A stretch of DNA of 64,000 bases, from the NCBI RefSeq assembly GCF_027627475.1, contig NZ_CP115484.1, positions 3,394,001 to 3,458,000 on the forward strand, given 5' to 3'. The notes beneath the pieces were generated by a model that was given only the letters and a program-made list of their open reading frames with translations, made no database searches and was not told where the DNA came from. The DNA is from Paenibacillus sp. SYP-B4298. Lineage in GTDB: Bacteria > Bacillota > Bacilli > Paenibacillales > Paenibacillaceae. A program made the translations under genes and the position numbers. Every line of letters starts with the position of its first letter. The first letter of the stretch is position 1. This document shows positions 41,650 through 51,938 of the stretch, in pieces.

Positions 41650-43992
41650 CTATTTTAATTCATATTTGCAGATTACACCATGAATTGCAAAATACGTCAC
41701 TTCATCCGGCAGCGCATCCTTGAGCGTCCGCAGCTTGTCTACGCCATGCTGTCCGGCCGCCTCCAGGATAAGCGGCTCCAGCTCAGGCGGAATAATGCGC
41801 GCCCATTCCAGCTCAAGCCCTTCCTGTGCAGCGCGGATAATATGCCCCTCGATCGTCATCCTGCCCATGCCGCGCTCCTTGGCAATGTCTGCAGGCTGTG
41901 CGCCTGCGGCGAACATCTCGTATGAGATGAGATGGCTCGGCTTGCCCTCCGTGCCGTCGCCCTCTCCTATAGCCGCGTCTGCGCTGGAGCCAACTGCCTT
42001 ACGGCTGCTCGCAGCCAATTCACTCGCTGGCATGACGCCGGCTGACTCTGCTTCGAGGCTGGCAGACATCGGCCTGTCGTAGGAGGAGCCGGGAGCAGCC
42101 TCGCTGCTGTCGCCATGGATCGCGATTGTAGCGGTTGCAGCCGCTGCACTCCCCGCAGCCGCCTCCGCTGCCCCATTCACGCCCGCCATACCCGCACGGG
42201 GCGATCGACCGCCTCCGGCATGCTGCGCGATAATATCCAGCAGCGCGGCTCCGTATTTGGCTGCCTTCGCTGTGCCCACACCCTTGATCGACAGCAGCTC
42301 CTGCTCAGTGCGCGGCTGCACATCTGCCATCTCGCGAAGCGTGGCGTCGAAGAACAGAATGAACGGCGGCACGCCCTCCTGCGCTGCGGCCTCCTTGCGC
42401 CACAGACGCAGCGCATCGAACAGCGGCGAATAGCCGCCCGACGCCTGCCGAACTGTCCGTTGCTTGAGCGGCTTGCGCTTCTGGTAGACCTGCTGCTTAC
42501 CCTCCAGCACCGGAAGCGCATTCGCCGTCAGTGCTACGGTCGGATATGTGCCGTCGCTAACGCGCAGATAGCCCTCCGCAACGAGCCAATACAGCCATTC
42601 GACGATGTCCTTTTCATTCCAGTCCTGGAACAGCGCATAGGTCGTCAGCCGATTCAAGCCAAACTCCATAATGCGCTTCTCCTTCGAGCCCTTGAGCACC
42701 TTGGCAACGAGCGCCACGCCGAACCGTCCCTTCATCCGTCCGACACAGGAGAGCGCCTTCTGCGCCTCCGAGGTGACATCGATGGCCTCCGTCTCATCAA
42801 GGCAGCTCCCGCACTTGCCACAGGGCGGCACATCCGCCTCTCCGAAATATTCCACAATAAATTGCTGCAAACAGCGCTCGGTGCGCGCATAGTTCATCAT
42901 CGTGTACAGCTTGCCTAGCTGCACCGCCTTGCGCCCTTCATCTGCGGCTCCCTGCTCGATCAGAAAGCGCTGCACCTGAATATCCTGGGAGGCGAACAGC
43001 AGGATGCATTCGCTCTCATCTCCGTCACGTCCCGCACGTCCCGCCTCCTGATAATAGGACTCGATGTCCCCCGGCATCTGCCAGTGGACAACGAAGCGCA
43101 CGTTCGGCTTGTCGATGCCCATGCCGAAGGCGTTGGTCGCTACAATGATGCGCGCCTCGTCATATCGGAACCGCTCCTGTGCATCGGCGCGTTCGTCATC
43201 AGAGAGGCCGCCATGGTATTTGGCAACCGCCAGCCCCTGCTTGCGCAGCTCCTCATAGACGCTGTCGACCTCCTTGCGGGTGGCTGCGTAAACGATGCCC
43301 GATTGGTCGGGGCGCTGCGCGATGAACTCCTTCAGGTAGCGCTTCTTATCCGCTCCGGTAACGACCGACAGCGCCAGGTTAGAGCGGGCAAAGCCGGTGA
43401 CGAATACATTCGGATCATGCAGCGACAGCATCTCGGCAATATCTCTGGCCACCTCCGGCGTTGCTGTCGCCGTGAAGGCGGCTACAAGCGGACGATGGCG
43501 CAGCTTGCCGATCCAGCCAGCCAGTTGGCGGTAGCTTGGACGGAAATCATGTCCCCATTGCGAGACACAGTGTGCTTCATCGATCGCAATAAGCGGGATC
43601 TGCATCTGTTCCATCAAGGAGGCGAACATCGGCGCGTCCAGACGCTCGGGAGCGATGTAGAGCAGCTTATACTCGCCGCCTGCCGCCTTGCGCAGCACAT
43701 CGCGGTATTCCCCTGCAGACAGGGAGCTGTTCAGATAGGCAGCCGGCACCCCCAGCCGATTCAAGGCATCGACCTGGTCCTTCATCAGTGAGATGAGCGG
43801 AGAAACGACCAGCGTAGTGCCTTCCAGCAGCATCGATGGAATCTGATAGCAGACGGACTTGCCCCCGCCTGTCGGCAGGATAGCAAGCGTATCCCGCCCC
43901 TCCATAATACCTGCTATAATCTCCGCCTGCCCCTTGCGGAAGGCATCATAGCCATAGATTCGCTTCAGCAGGTGTCTTGCTCGTTCCAGCAT
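41650..43992 (-). CDS. recQ: ATP-dependent DNA helicase RecQ
   Basis: 780 residues from the ATG at 43992, which follows AAAGGGGACGTT. Superfamily 2 motifs: Walker A LPTGGGKSVCYQ (about 46-57), DEAH box IDEAHCVSQWGHDFRP, and GRAGRDG in motif VI. Four cysteines (ERCLQQF, CGKCGSC) form the zinc site of the RQC region. An HRDC domain follows (about 530-595), then an Ala/Ser/Gly-rich linker of about 90 residues, and a final helix-turn-helix domain (ISYEMFAAGAQPADIAKERG). Longer than E. coli RecQ (about 610) because of the linker and last domain, a common Bacilli layout. Confidence 0.95.
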   Translation of the reverse strand: MLERARHLLKRIYGYDAFRKGQAEIIAGIMEGRDTLAILPTGGGKSVCYQIPSMLLEGTTLVVSPLISLMKDQVDALNRLGVPAAYLNSSLSAGEYRDVLRKAAGGEYKLLYIAPERLDAPMFASLMEQMQIPLIAIDEAHCVSQWGHDFRPSYRQLAGWIGKLRHRPLVAAFTATATPEVARDIAEMLSLHDPNVFVTGFARSNLALSVVTGADKKRYLKEFIAQRPDQSGIVYAATRKEVDSVYEELRKQGLAVAKYHGGLSDDERADAQERFRYDEARIIVATNAFGMGIDKPNVRFVVHWQMPGDIESYYQEAGRAGRDGDESECILLFASQDIQVQRFLIEQGAADEGRKAVQLGKLYTMMNYARTERCLQQFIVEYFGEADVPPCGKCGSCLDETEAIDVTSEAQKALSCVGRMKGRFGVALVAKVLKGSKEKRIMEFGLNRLTTYALFQDWNEKDIVEWLYWLVAEGYLRVSDGTYPTVALTANALPVLEGKQQVYQKRKPLKQRTVRQASGGYSPLFDALRLWRKEAAAQEGVPPFILFFDATLREMADVQPRTEQELLSIKGVGTAKAAKYGAALLDIIAQHAGGGRSPRAGMAGVNGAAEAAAGSAAAATATIAIHGDSSEAAPGSSYDRPMSASLEAESAGVMPASELAASSRKAVGSSADAAIGEGDGTEGKPSHLISYEMFAAGAQPADIAKERGMGRMTIEGHIIRAAQEGLELEWARIIPPELEPLILEAAGQHGVDKLRTLKDALPDEVTYFAIHGVICKYELK

Positions 43993-44112
43993 AACGTCCC
44001 CTTTCAATATAAAGCGCGTTCAACTTCCTCTCCATGAGCCGGAGAACGAGGCCGCGCGCATAAGATAGAAGCCAGCTCGTCTTGTCTCCTCATTGTACAC
44101 TGTACAGTCGAA

Positions 44113-44154
44113 ACATAGAAGACCCTGGCAGCGTTGTGTCAGGGTCTTCTATGT
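44113..44154. terminator. Bidirectional terminator after mdh
   Basis: ACATAGAAGACCCTG and CAGGGTCTTCTATGT are perfect 15-base inverted copies around 12 bases, 6 bases past the mdh stop. On the minus strand TTTCG follows. Very stable. Confidence 0.8.
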
Positions 44155-44160
44155 GGGGAA

Positions 44161-45102
44161 TCAACCACTTATGATCTGTACCACGCTGCGGACAGATTGA
44201 GCGGACTTGTCGAGCGCTGCCTTCTCGTCTTCGGTCAGCTCCAGCTCGAATATCTTCTCGATGCCGTCACCGCCCAGGATGACCGGAACGCCCATGAACA
44301 GCTTGTCATAGCCGTACTCGCCCTCCAGCAAGGCAATGACCGGGAGAATCCGCTTCTTGTCCTTGAGGATGGCCTCCGTCATCTGCACCATCGAGGCAGC
44401 AGGCGCATAGTAGGCGCTGCCGTTGCCCAGCAGATTCACGATCTCGCCGCCGCCCACCCGTGTGCGCTGGACGATAGCCTCAATCCGTTCCGCCGGAATC
44501 AGCTTCTCGATCGGGATGCCGCCAGCGTTGGAATAGCGAACGAGCGGCACCATATCATCGCCATGGCCGCCCAGCACGAAGCCGCGCACATCCTCAACCG
44601 AGATGCCCAGCTCCTGCGCAATGAAGGTGCAGTAGCGAGCCGTATCGAGCACACCGGACTGGCCGATGACACGGTTCTTCGGAAAGTCGAGCGCCTGGTA
44701 TGCGACGTAAGTCATCGCATCCACCGGGTTGCTCAGGATAATGACATACGCGTTCGGGCTCGTTGCCTTAATGTTCTCACAGACCGACCGGACGATGCTC
44801 GCGTTGGTATTCACCAGGTCATCGCGGCTCATTCCCGGCTTCCGGGCGATGCCCGCCGTAATGATCACCACATCGGAATCCTTCGTATCCTCATAGTTGG
44901 AGGTGCCGATGATGTTGGCATCGATACCTTGGACAGGTGTCGACTCCAGCATATCCAGCGCCTTGCCCTTGGTCGGGTTCTCCAACTGCGGGATATCCAC
45001 GAGCACAACATCCCCTAGCTCCTTCTGGGCGAGCATAAGCGCTGTGGTCGCTCCGGTAAAGCCGGCGCCGACCACCGAAATTTTACGACGCGTTATAGCC
45101 AT
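44161..45102 (-). CDS. mdh: Malate dehydrogenase (NAD)
   Basis: 313 residues. Oxidises malate to oxaloacetate in the TCA cycle. Rossmann-fold loop [15 protein letters not shown] near the N-terminus, catalytic Arg in [24 protein letters not shown], and the catalytic His in [13 protein letters not shown]. This is the LDH-like (MDH III) type found in Bacilli. It is the last gene of citZ-icd-mdh; a 12-bp hairpin lies between icd and mdh, and a long terminator follows. Confidence 0.96.
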   Translation of the reverse strand: MAITRRKISVVGAGFTGATTALMLAQKELGDVVLVDIPQLENPTKGKALDMLESTPVQGIDANIIGTSNYEDTKDSDVVIITAGIARKPGMSRDDLVNTNASIVRSVCENIKATSPNAYVIILSNPVDAMTYVAYQALDFPKNRVIGQSGVLDTARYCTFIAQELGISVEDVRGFVLGGHGDDMVPLVRYSNAGGIPIEKLIPAERIEAIVQRTRVGGGEIVNLLGNGSAYYAPAASMVQMTEAILKDKKRILPVIALLEGEYGYDKLFMGVPVILGGDGIEKIFELELTEDEKAALDKSAQSVRSVVQIISG

Positions 45103-45133
45103 ATCGATCCCTACCCTCCGTAATTGTTATGAA

Positions 45134-45161
45134 TCCGTTCATCCCTTGCGGGATGAACGGA
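45134..45161 (-). repeat. Intercistronic hairpin between icd and mdh
   Basis: TCCGTTCATCCC and GGGATGAACGGA form a perfect 12-bp stem with a TTGC loop (GCAA on the minus strand), in the 69-base gap. No T-run follows. It could be a processing or stability site or a weak terminator. Confidence 0.65.
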
Positions 45162-45171
45162 CTCGGGGAAC

Positions 45172-46464
45172 TTACATATTGTTGATGATTTCGTTCGCAA
45201 ACTCGGAGCATTTCACTTCTTTGGCGCCTTCCATCAGGCGGGCAAAGTCGTAGGTTACAGTCTTGTTGTTAATCGAAGTTTCCATGCCTTTGTAGATCAG
45301 GTCAGCCGCTTCCTGCCAGCCCAGGTGCTCCAGCATCATAACGCCGGACAGAATAACGGAACCAGGGTTTACGACATCCTTGTCCGCGTACTTAGGCGCT
45401 GTGCCGTGAGTCGCTTCGAAGATCGCATGACCTGTCAGGTAGTTGATGTTCGCTCCAGGAGCGATGCCGATGCCGCCTACTTGTGCAGCCAGTGCGTCAG
45501 ACAGATAGTCGCCGTTCAGATTCAGTGTAGCGATAACGTCGAAGTCTGTCGGGCGAGTCAGGACTTGCTGCAATGCGATGTCAGCGATCGCATCTTTTAC
45601 AATAATCTTGCCAGCCGCTTCCGCCTCTTGCTGTGCCTTGTTCGCTGCGTCTACGCCTTCAGCTTCCTTGATGCGGTCATATTGACCCCAAGTGAAGGTT
45701 TGGTCAGCGAACTCTTGCTCCGCTACTTCGTAGCCCCAGTTTTTGAAGGCGCCCTCGGTGAATTTCATGATGTTGCCTTTGTGAACCAGAGTAACCGATT
45801 TTTTGCCGTGCTTGATTGCGTACTCGATCGCAGCGCGCGCCAGGCGTTTGGAGCCTTCAGCCGATACAGGCTTGATGCCGATACCGGAAGTTTCCGGGAA
45901 GCGGATTTTGTTCACGCCCATCTCGTTTTGCAGGAATTCGATTACCTTCTTCACTTCTGCAGAGCCTTCTTGGTACTCGATGCCCGCATAGATATCTTCT
46001 GTATTTTCACGGAAAATAACCATGTCTACCAGCTCAGGGCGCTTCACTGGGGAAGGCACGCCGTTGAAGTAGCGCACAGGACGCAGGCAAGTGTACAGGT
46101 CAAGCTCCTGACGGAGCGCCACGTTCAGGGAGCGGATGCCGCCGCCGATCGGCGTTGTCAGAGGTCCCTTGATCGCTACGATGTATTCACGGATCGCAGT
46201 CAATGTATCGTTAGGCAGCCATTCGCCGTATTCGTTGAATGCTTTCTCGCCAGCAAATACTTCGTACCATGCCAGCTTCTTCGCGCCGCCATAAGCTTTA
46301 TCTACAGCAGCGTCCAGCACGCGCTTGGAAGCGCGCCAGATGTCGCGGCCTGTGCCGTCCCCTTCAATGAATGGAATGATCGGGTTGTTTGGAACCTGAA
46401 GCTTGCCGTCAACAATAGTAATTTTCTCGCCTTCAGTTGGCAGTGCAAATTTTTCGAAAGACAT
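45172..46464 (-). CDS. icd: Isocitrate dehydrogenase (NADP)
   Basis: 430 residues. Converts isocitrate to 2-oxoglutarate. Substrate-binding segment with the phosphorylatable serine: [19 protein letters not shown]. Metal and NADP sites: [29 protein letters not shown], and [17 protein letters not shown] with the two metal aspartates. The ATG has GAGGAGG 12 bases upstream. Middle gene of citZ-icd-mdh. The 147-base gap upstream holds a GGCCG/CGGCC pairing but nothing firm. Confidence 0.96.
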   Translation of the reverse strand: MSFEKFALPTEGEKITIVDGKLQVPNNPIIPFIEGDGTGRDIWRASKRVLDAAVDKAYGGAKKLAWYEVFAGEKAFNEYGEWLPNDTLTAIREYIVAIKGPLTTPIGGGIRSLNVALRQELDLYTCLRPVRYFNGVPSPVKRPELVDMVIFRENTEDIYAGIEYQEGSAEVKKVIEFLQNEMGVNKIRFPETSGIGIKPVSAEGSKRLARAAIEYAIKHGKKSVTLVHKGNIMKFTEGAFKNWGYEVAEQEFADQTFTWGQYDRIKEAEGVDAANKAQQEAEAAGKIIVKDAIADIALQQVLTRPTDFDVIATLNLNGDYLSDALAAQVGGIGIAPGANINYLTGHAIFEATHGTAPKYADKDVVNPGSVILSGVMMLEHLGWQEAADLIYKGMETSINNKTVTYDFARLMEGAKEVKCSEFANEIINNM

Positions 46465-46611
46465 GTATTTCGTTCCTCCTCAGGTAGTATGAATTCCCGT
46501 CGCATGACGGTAGCCGGAAAGCGGATATGAGGGTCCGCCCCGGCCGTTGCAGTATGTCGGCCTGTGCAGCCTCCCTCGCGGGCGCTGCTCCAACATACAG
46601 TTTAACATGAA

Positions 46612-47724
46612 TTAACGCTCGTTAACAGGAATGTAATGCTGACCTACCAGGCCGGTGTACTCTGCACGCGGGCGAATGAGACGGTTGTTCTCATACTGCT
46701 CCAGAATGTGCGCTGTCCATCCAGACAGACGGCTAATGGCGAAGATCGGTGTGAACAGGTCACGCGGGATTTGAAGATTGGTGTAGACCGACGCCGAGTA
46801 GAAATCGACGTTAGGCTTCAATCCCTTCTGTCCGGTAACCAGGCTCTCGATACGCACAGACATATCATACAGATCGGTGTTGCCTCTGAGCTTGCCCAGC
46901 TCCTGGGACATCTTCTGAAGATGCTTCGCGCGCGGATCGCCGTTCTTGTAGACACGGTGCCCAAAGCCCATAATTTTCTCTTTCTTGTCGAGCTTGTTCT
47001 GGATATAGGAATCCACGTTGTCGATGGAACCGATCTCCTCCAGCATGACCATTACCGCTTCGTTCGCGCCGCCATGCAGCGGCCCCTTCAGCGCGCCGAT
47101 CGCCGACGTTACGCCGGAGTAAATGTCAGAGAGAGTGGCCACGGTTACGCGGGCTGCAAAGGTAGATGCATTCAGCTCATGGTCAGCATGAAGCACGAGC
47201 GCTTGATCAAGCGCTTTCACTGCTATCTCATCCGGCGACTGACCTGTCAGCATATACAAAAAATTATGTGCAATGCTCACGCCCTGCTTCGGAGCAATCG
47301 GCTCCTGGCCTTGGCGGATACGCGCAAAAGCGGCCACAACAGTCGGGAGTTGGGCCTGCAGCTTGATCGCCTTCTGAAGGTTCGCTTCAGAGGACATGTC
47401 ATTGGCAGCCTCATCATACAGCGCGAGGCTTGATACCGCCGTGCGCAGTGCCGCCATGGAATTAGTCTTGTCAGGGTAAAGCTTCAGTTGCTGAATGACC
47501 TGCTCAGGAATCGGAGCATAGCTGCCGATCTTCTGAATCAGCTCGTCCAGCTCGGTTTGGGTAGGAAGCTTGCCATACCAGAGCAAGTAAGCAACCTCTT
47601 CGAACGTTGCATGCTGTGCCAGCTCATCGATGTTAATGCCGCGATACGTAAGCACGCCATCGATAATGGAGCTGATCGACGAAGTTGTGGCTACAATTCC
47701 TTCCAGACCTTTGGTAGCTGTCAT
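46612..47724 (-). CDS. citZ: Citrate synthase
   Basis: 370 residues, type of Gram-positive citrate synthase. Catalyses the first TCA step. Catalytic blocks: HADHELNASTFAARV (with His), GALKGPLHGGANEAVM (with His), MGFGHRVYKNGDPRAK (with His), and FTPIFAISRLSGW near the C-terminus. The ATG follows AAAGGAGAGAG. First gene of citZ-icd-mdh. The leader carries a CCGTTTACGCTT motif 53 bases before the start, shared with ispG and pyk leaders. Confidence 0.96.
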   Translation of the reverse strand: MTATKGLEGIVATTSSISSIIDGVLTYRGINIDELAQHATFEEVAYLLWYGKLPTQTELDELIQKIGSYAPIPEQVIQQLKLYPDKTNSMAALRTAVSSLALYDEAANDMSSEANLQKAIKLQAQLPTVVAAFARIRQGQEPIAPKQGVSIAHNFLYMLTGQSPDEIAVKALDQALVLHADHELNASTFAARVTVATLSDIYSGVTSAIGALKGPLHGGANEAVMVMLEEIGSIDNVDSYIQNKLDKKEKIMGFGHRVYKNGDPRAKHLQKMSQELGKLRGNTDLYDMSVRIESLVTGQKGLKPNVDFYSASVYTNLQIPRDLFTPIFAISRLSGWTAHILEQYENNRLIRPRAEYTGLVGQHYIPVNER

Positions 47725-48096
47725 GTTTCTCTCTCCTTTGACGAAAGAATTGGCTTTGAGTATCCAAATCTCGTATAAGCGTAAACGGCTGAGCCCTCAT
47801 GTTAATGAAGCACAGCTCATTTCGCAATTCCAATACAAGCGGTCAAAATCCAAGTTTTACACTCGCTTATATTCTAAACCAGACGTCTTTTTAATAATAA
47901 AGTATTTTGTCAGGGAAGTGAACTCTTTCACCCAATAAAATTGTTTATCGCCTTCATAAAATTTTATTGTGATACGTTTTTCAACCATTCTCCCCTGTTT
48001 TCTTTACTTTTAGTCCTGTGGTTCCGGGCGTGCTTTTTTATGTGGGCAACCAATGGTAAAATAGCACTATCCCTTGGCATGACATGGAGGAATCAG
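47725..48096. promoter_or_regulatory. Divergent citZ/ppx control region
   Basis: 372 bases. On the minus strand TTCACT, 17 bases and TATTAT (about 47920-47892) form a plausible citZ promoter. The motif CCGTTTACGCTT is at 47788-47777. ATAA/TTAT half-sites that could serve a CcpC-type regulator exist (for example near 47939-47952), but none with the exact ATAA-N7-TTAT spacing. Toward ppx a TAAAAT box lies near 48056. Confidence 0.45.
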
Positions 48097-49614
48097 ATGA
48101 AGGAACAACGTATCGGCATTATAGATATTGGCTCCAATTCGATCCGGCTCGTCATCTATGAGCGAACCGTTCACGGAGCCCACCGGGTCATTGACGGCGC
48201 CAAGCGAGCGGCCAGGCTGAGCCAGCAGGTGGATGAACACGGCAATCTGGGGCAAGAGGCCGTCGCCCAGCTCGTCGACATTTTGAACCATTTCCGTATG
48301 ATTTGCGGACTGCAGCATGTCGGCTTCATCCGTGCAGTAGCCACCGCAGCCATCCGCAATGCCGCCAACTCCAAGGAGGTGCTCGCCCAGCTTCAAGCGG
48401 AGACCGGGCTGGACATCGAGCTGCTGTCCGGGCTTGAGGAGGCTCGCTACGGCTTCCTGGGCACGATGAACAGCCTCGATCTGGAGGATGGCTTCCTGGT
48501 TGATATAGGAGGAGGCAGCTCCGAGGTGTCGCTGTTCCGCGGACGCAAGCTGCTGCGCACCGTCTCCTTCCCGTTCGGCTGCGTCAGTCTGGCCAGACGC
48601 TTCACGAGCGGCGGGCTGATGGATGCCCAGCAAATGCTCGCACTGGAGGCGTATATTCGCCAGGCTCTCGATAGCGAGCCCTGGATTAGGGAGAGCAGCG
48701 GTCTGCCGCTCATAGCGGTCGGCGGCACGGCACGCGCCTTCGGCAAGCTGGTGCAGGCGCGACAGCACTACCCGCTCTCCCAGACGCATAACTACGCGAT
48801 TGACGGCACAGCAGCCGGGGAGCTGGTCGCTATGCTGTCCCCGATGCCGCTGGAGCAGCGCAAGAAGTTCCCCGGACTGTCCAAGGACCGGGCAGATGTG
48901 ATCGTCCCAGGGCTCGCGGTGCTGCATGAGGTGTTCCGCGCCTCCGGGGCCGCCTCCTACCTGATCTGCGGCTCCGGCCTGCGTGACGGGCTGTTCTTCA
49001 GCACGCGCTTTCCCCATCAGCCGCTGCTGCAGGATGTCCTGACATACAGCGTAGGCAATCTGGCAGCGCTCCATCCGCAGGCGCCGCATGCACATATCCA
49101 GCAGGTACGGCAGACAGCGGCCAGCTTGCTGGCAGCGCTGGCTGACCGCAGCGCATTGCCTGCGCGGACAAGCCTGTGTCTGGACGCCGCCGCTTCGCTG
49201 CACCGGATCGGAGCGAGCATCGACTCGTATCGCTATGAGAGCCACACCTTCTATCTCATCATGAATGCGCCGCTTAACGGTCTGTCTCACCGTGAGCTGG
49301 TCATCACGGCAGCCATCGCCTCCTACAAGACCAAGAAGCGCCTGAGGCAGCTCGTCCTTCCCTACGAACGGCTGCTCGAAGCACAGGATATGCAGCATAT
49401 CGTCCGGCTTGGCACGCTGCTGCAGTTGGCCGTTGCCCTCAACCGCAGCGAGACGCAGTCTCTGCGCCAGCTTGGCATCAAGATTCAGGAGGGGCGCCTT
49501 GACCTGCAGCCGCTGCTCGGGAGCAGCGAGCTGCTGCTGGAGCGCCAGGAGGTGGAGGCGCTGGCAGACGATTTCAGCAAGGCATGGGGGCTGACGCCCG
49601 TGCTGTACGCATAG
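48097..49614 (+). CDS. ppx: Exopolyphosphatase (Ppx/GppA family)
   Basis: 505 residues from the ATG at 48097, preceded by GGAGG; an upstream open frame is not family-like. Hydrolyses polyphosphate or pppGpp. The sugar kinase/HSP70-like fold is visible: IGIIDIGSNSIRLVIYE at the N-terminus, GFLVDIGGGSSEVSLF, and LIAVGGTARAFGKL. The C-terminal part is the HD-like region (about 320-500). It is convergent with the polyphosphate kinase gene, so the two opposing enzymes of polyphosphate turnover are neighbours but not an operon. Confidence 0.92.
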   Translation: MKEQRIGIIDIGSNSIRLVIYERTVHGAHRVIDGAKRAARLSQQVDEHGNLGQEAVAQLVDILNHFRMICGLQHVGFIRAVATAAIRNAANSKEVLAQLQAETGLDIELLSGLEEARYGFLGTMNSLDLEDGFLVDIGGGSSEVSLFRGRKLLRTVSFPFGCVSLARRFTSGGLMDAQQMLALEAYIRQALDSEPWIRESSGLPLIAVGGTARAFGKLVQARQHYPLSQTHNYAIDGTAAGELVAMLSPMPLEQRKKFPGLSKDRADVIVPGLAVLHEVFRASGAASYLICGSGLRDGLFFSTRFPHQPLLQDVLTYSVGNLAALHPQAPHAHIQQVRQTAASLLAALADRSALPARTSLCLDAAASLHRIGASIDSYRYESHTFYLIMNAPLNGLSHRELVITAAIASYKTKKRLRQLVLPYERLLEAQDMQHIVRLGTLLQLAVALNRSETQSLRQLGIKIQEGRLDLQPLLGSSELLLERQEVEALADDFSKAWGLTPVLYA

Positions 49615-49743
49615 AGAGGAGCGCGGTGGAGCGCTGATACCAATGGTCGCCCTGTGCAACCCTTGTGGCTCTTGCAGCGCTTTGCTTCAGCCCGCTTCCC
49701 CTCGTAATTGAGCGCATGACCATGACAGCCCCATATACGGCAA

Positions 49744-49779
49744 ACGCCCGAAAATGTCGTCAAGGACATTTCCGGGCGT
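49744..49779. terminator. Shared terminator between ppx and ppk
   Basis: ACGCCCGAAAATGTC (49744-49758) and GACATTTCCGGGCGT (49765-49779) form a 15-position stem with one mismatch. On the minus strand TTTGCCG follows. Lies between convergent stops. Confidence 0.75.
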
Positions 49780-49844
49780 CTTATGCTGCGATACTATAGA
49801 CCAGAGGGGCTAGGGACTAGATGCTGAATGCTGGAGGCTTGAGA

Positions 49845-51908
49845 CTACATCAGGCTTTTCCATTTGGATGTATCCATCGCCTCGAATTGGCTGCGGAGGG
49901 GTACAGAGCCCTTGCTTGCCAGCACATAGGTGCCGTTCGGCTGTAGCTCCCGCGCCTTGGTGTTATCTCCGAGACTCAGCGTCAATATATTCATCATAAT
50001 ATGGCGCAGCTCGCCATCCAGCACCGGACACAGCAGCTCCACCCGCCGCGTCAGATTGCGCGTCATCCAGTCTGCGCTTGACAGGTAAACCTCCTCTTCC
50101 CCGCCATTGTGGAAGTAGACGAGCCTGGAGTGCTCCAAGAAGCGGTCGACGATGCTGATTACCCGGATATTCTCACTGCGGCCGGGGACGCCGGGACGCA
50201 AGCAGCATACGCCGCGTATGATCAGCTCAATCTGGACGCCGGCCTGGGAGGCTTCGTACAGCTTGTCTATCATGTCCTGATTAGACAGGGAATTCAACTT
50301 CGCAACCATTTTGGCTGGACGTCCTGCCAGCGCATGCTCCTTCTCGCGATCGATCAGCTCGAACAGCCGATCCATCAGATTCGTAGGCGCAACTGCAAAT
50401 GCCTTCCACTCATGCGGATCGGAGTAGCCCGTCACTTCATTGAACAGCGCCGAGGCATCGATGCCGATGACCGGATGCGAGGTGAGCAAGCCAATGTCCG
50501 TATACAGCTTGGAGGTACTCTCATTATAATTTCCGGTTCCGACATGGACATAACGCCGCAGCGCCCCCTCCTCCCGACGGACGACGAGCATGATCTTCGC
50601 ATGAATCTTCAATCCAACCAGCCCATAGACGACATGGCAGCCTGCCTTCTCAAGCTGTCTGGCCCAAGCGATATTGCGTTCCTCATCAAATCTGGCCTTC
50701 AATTCCACGATGACCGTCACCTGCTTGCCGCTCTCTGCAGCTTCGGTCAATGCCTGTACAAGCTTGGAGTCGCCGCTAACGCGATACAGCGTAATCTTGA
50801 TCGCCAGCACATCCGGGTCCTCCGCCGCCTGAATGATGAAGTCATTGAATGCTTCAAACGACTCATAAGGATGATACAGCAGCACATCCCTGCGGCGCAG
50901 CACCTCGAAGATATCCTCCGTATCATCCAGCTCCACCGGGTAGACGGGCTCCAGCTTTTTGTAGCGCAGATGATCCTTGCCGGGCACCAGACCGCCAAGC
51001 TTCATCAGAAAGCTCAAGTCAAGCGGACCGTCGATCTCAATCACATTGTCCCCAATCTCCAGCTCCTCCTGCAGCATCTGCAGGGCATAAGGGTTCATCC
51101 CTTTGGCGATCTCCAGCCGCACCGGCATCCCCCAGCGACGCTTGCGCAGCTCCTTCTCAATCTCCTCCAGCAGATCCTCTGCCCCCTCTTCATTGAGCGT
51201 CAAATCTGCGTTGCGTGTCAGTCGGAAGGGATGTACCGCAACAGGCGTATAGCCGTTGAACAGCGTATTCATGTGGCGTTCAATCAGTTCCTCCAGCAGG
51301 ATGAACTCGATGCGCTTGCTGTTGACCTTGCCGGGAATCTGCACCAGACGATGCAATATGGAAGGCACCTGCACAATAGCGAACAACGGCTCCTCCTCAG
51401 GCAACTCGCCCTCCTTGTTCAGCAGCACGGCCAGATACAGCTCCTTGGTATGTACAAGCGGGAAGGGGCGGCTCTGATCCACCGCCATCGGTGTCAGGAC
51501 AGGGAACACGATCTCGCGGAAATAAATCTCCATCGCCGACTGCTGCGCCACGGTCAAATCCTGCAGCCTGCGGATGCGAATGCCCTCCTTCTCCAGCCCC
51601 TTCAGCGTTTCCTTATAGGTTTTGTACTGCTCTGCCACCATATTGGAGGTATGCTTGAGCAGCCTTCTCCATAATCCACCTGGTGTATAGCCGGTAAAAT
51701 CGATTTTATGGTATCCTGCCTTGATCTGATCCTGAATGCCAGCCACCCGCACACTCATGAATTCATCCAGATTACTGGAGACAATCGCCAAAAATTTGAC
51801 GCGCTCCAGCAGCGGTGTTTCCGGGTCCTGTGCCTCCGACAGAACTCTGCGGTTGAATTCAATCCAGCTCAAATCTCTGTTTACGTAGTGGGACAACTGC
51901 TTTGTCAT
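49845..51908 (-). CDS. ppk: Polyphosphate kinase 1
   Basis: 687 residues, the normal PPK1 length. Polymerises the gamma-phosphate of ATP into polyphosphate. The N-terminal domain starts YVNRDLSWIEFNRRVLSEA; the catalytic phospholipase D-like halves show VELKARFDEERNIAWARQLE, GLVGLKIHAKIMLVVRRE with the phosphorylated His, and YVHVGTGNYNESTSKLYTD. The ATG follows GGGGGAGGAA. The upstream region carries four 11-bp-spaced hexamers, three of which match TT(A/G)ACA, in front of a GATAAT -10: a strong Pho-box candidate, which would place ppk under phosphate control. Confidence 0.96.
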   Translation of the reverse strand: MTKQLSHYVNRDLSWIEFNRRVLSEAQDPETPLLERVKFLAIVSSNLDEFMSVRVAGIQDQIKAGYHKIDFTGYTPGGLWRRLLKHTSNMVAEQYKTYKETLKGLEKEGIRIRRLQDLTVAQQSAMEIYFREIVFPVLTPMAVDQSRPFPLVHTKELYLAVLLNKEGELPEEEPLFAIVQVPSILHRLVQIPGKVNSKRIEFILLEELIERHMNTLFNGYTPVAVHPFRLTRNADLTLNEEGAEDLLEEIEKELRKRRWGMPVRLEIAKGMNPYALQMLQEELEIGDNVIEIDGPLDLSFLMKLGGLVPGKDHLRYKKLEPVYPVELDDTEDIFEVLRRRDVLLYHPYESFEAFNDFIIQAAEDPDVLAIKITLYRVSGDSKLVQALTEAAESGKQVTVIVELKARFDEERNIAWARQLEKAGCHVVYGLVGLKIHAKIMLVVRREEGALRRYVHVGTGNYNESTSKLYTDIGLLTSHPVIGIDASALFNEVTGYSDPHEWKAFAVAPTNLMDRLFELIDREKEHALAGRPAKMVAKLNSLSNQDMIDKLYEASQAGVQIELIIRGVCCLRPGVPGRSENIRVISIVDRFLEHSRLVYFHNGGEEEVYLSSADWMTRNLTRRVELLCPVLDGELRHIMMNILTLSLGDNTKARELQPNGTYVLASKGSVPLRSQFEAMDTSKWKSLM

Positions 51909-51938
51909 GTCGATAATTCCTCCCCCGGTTATCCCCTC

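Noticed and set aside
47933-47952. CcpC operator before citZ
   Set aside because: ATAA and TTAT half-sites are present but none has the exact 7-base spacing; A+T-rich DNA gives such matches by chance.
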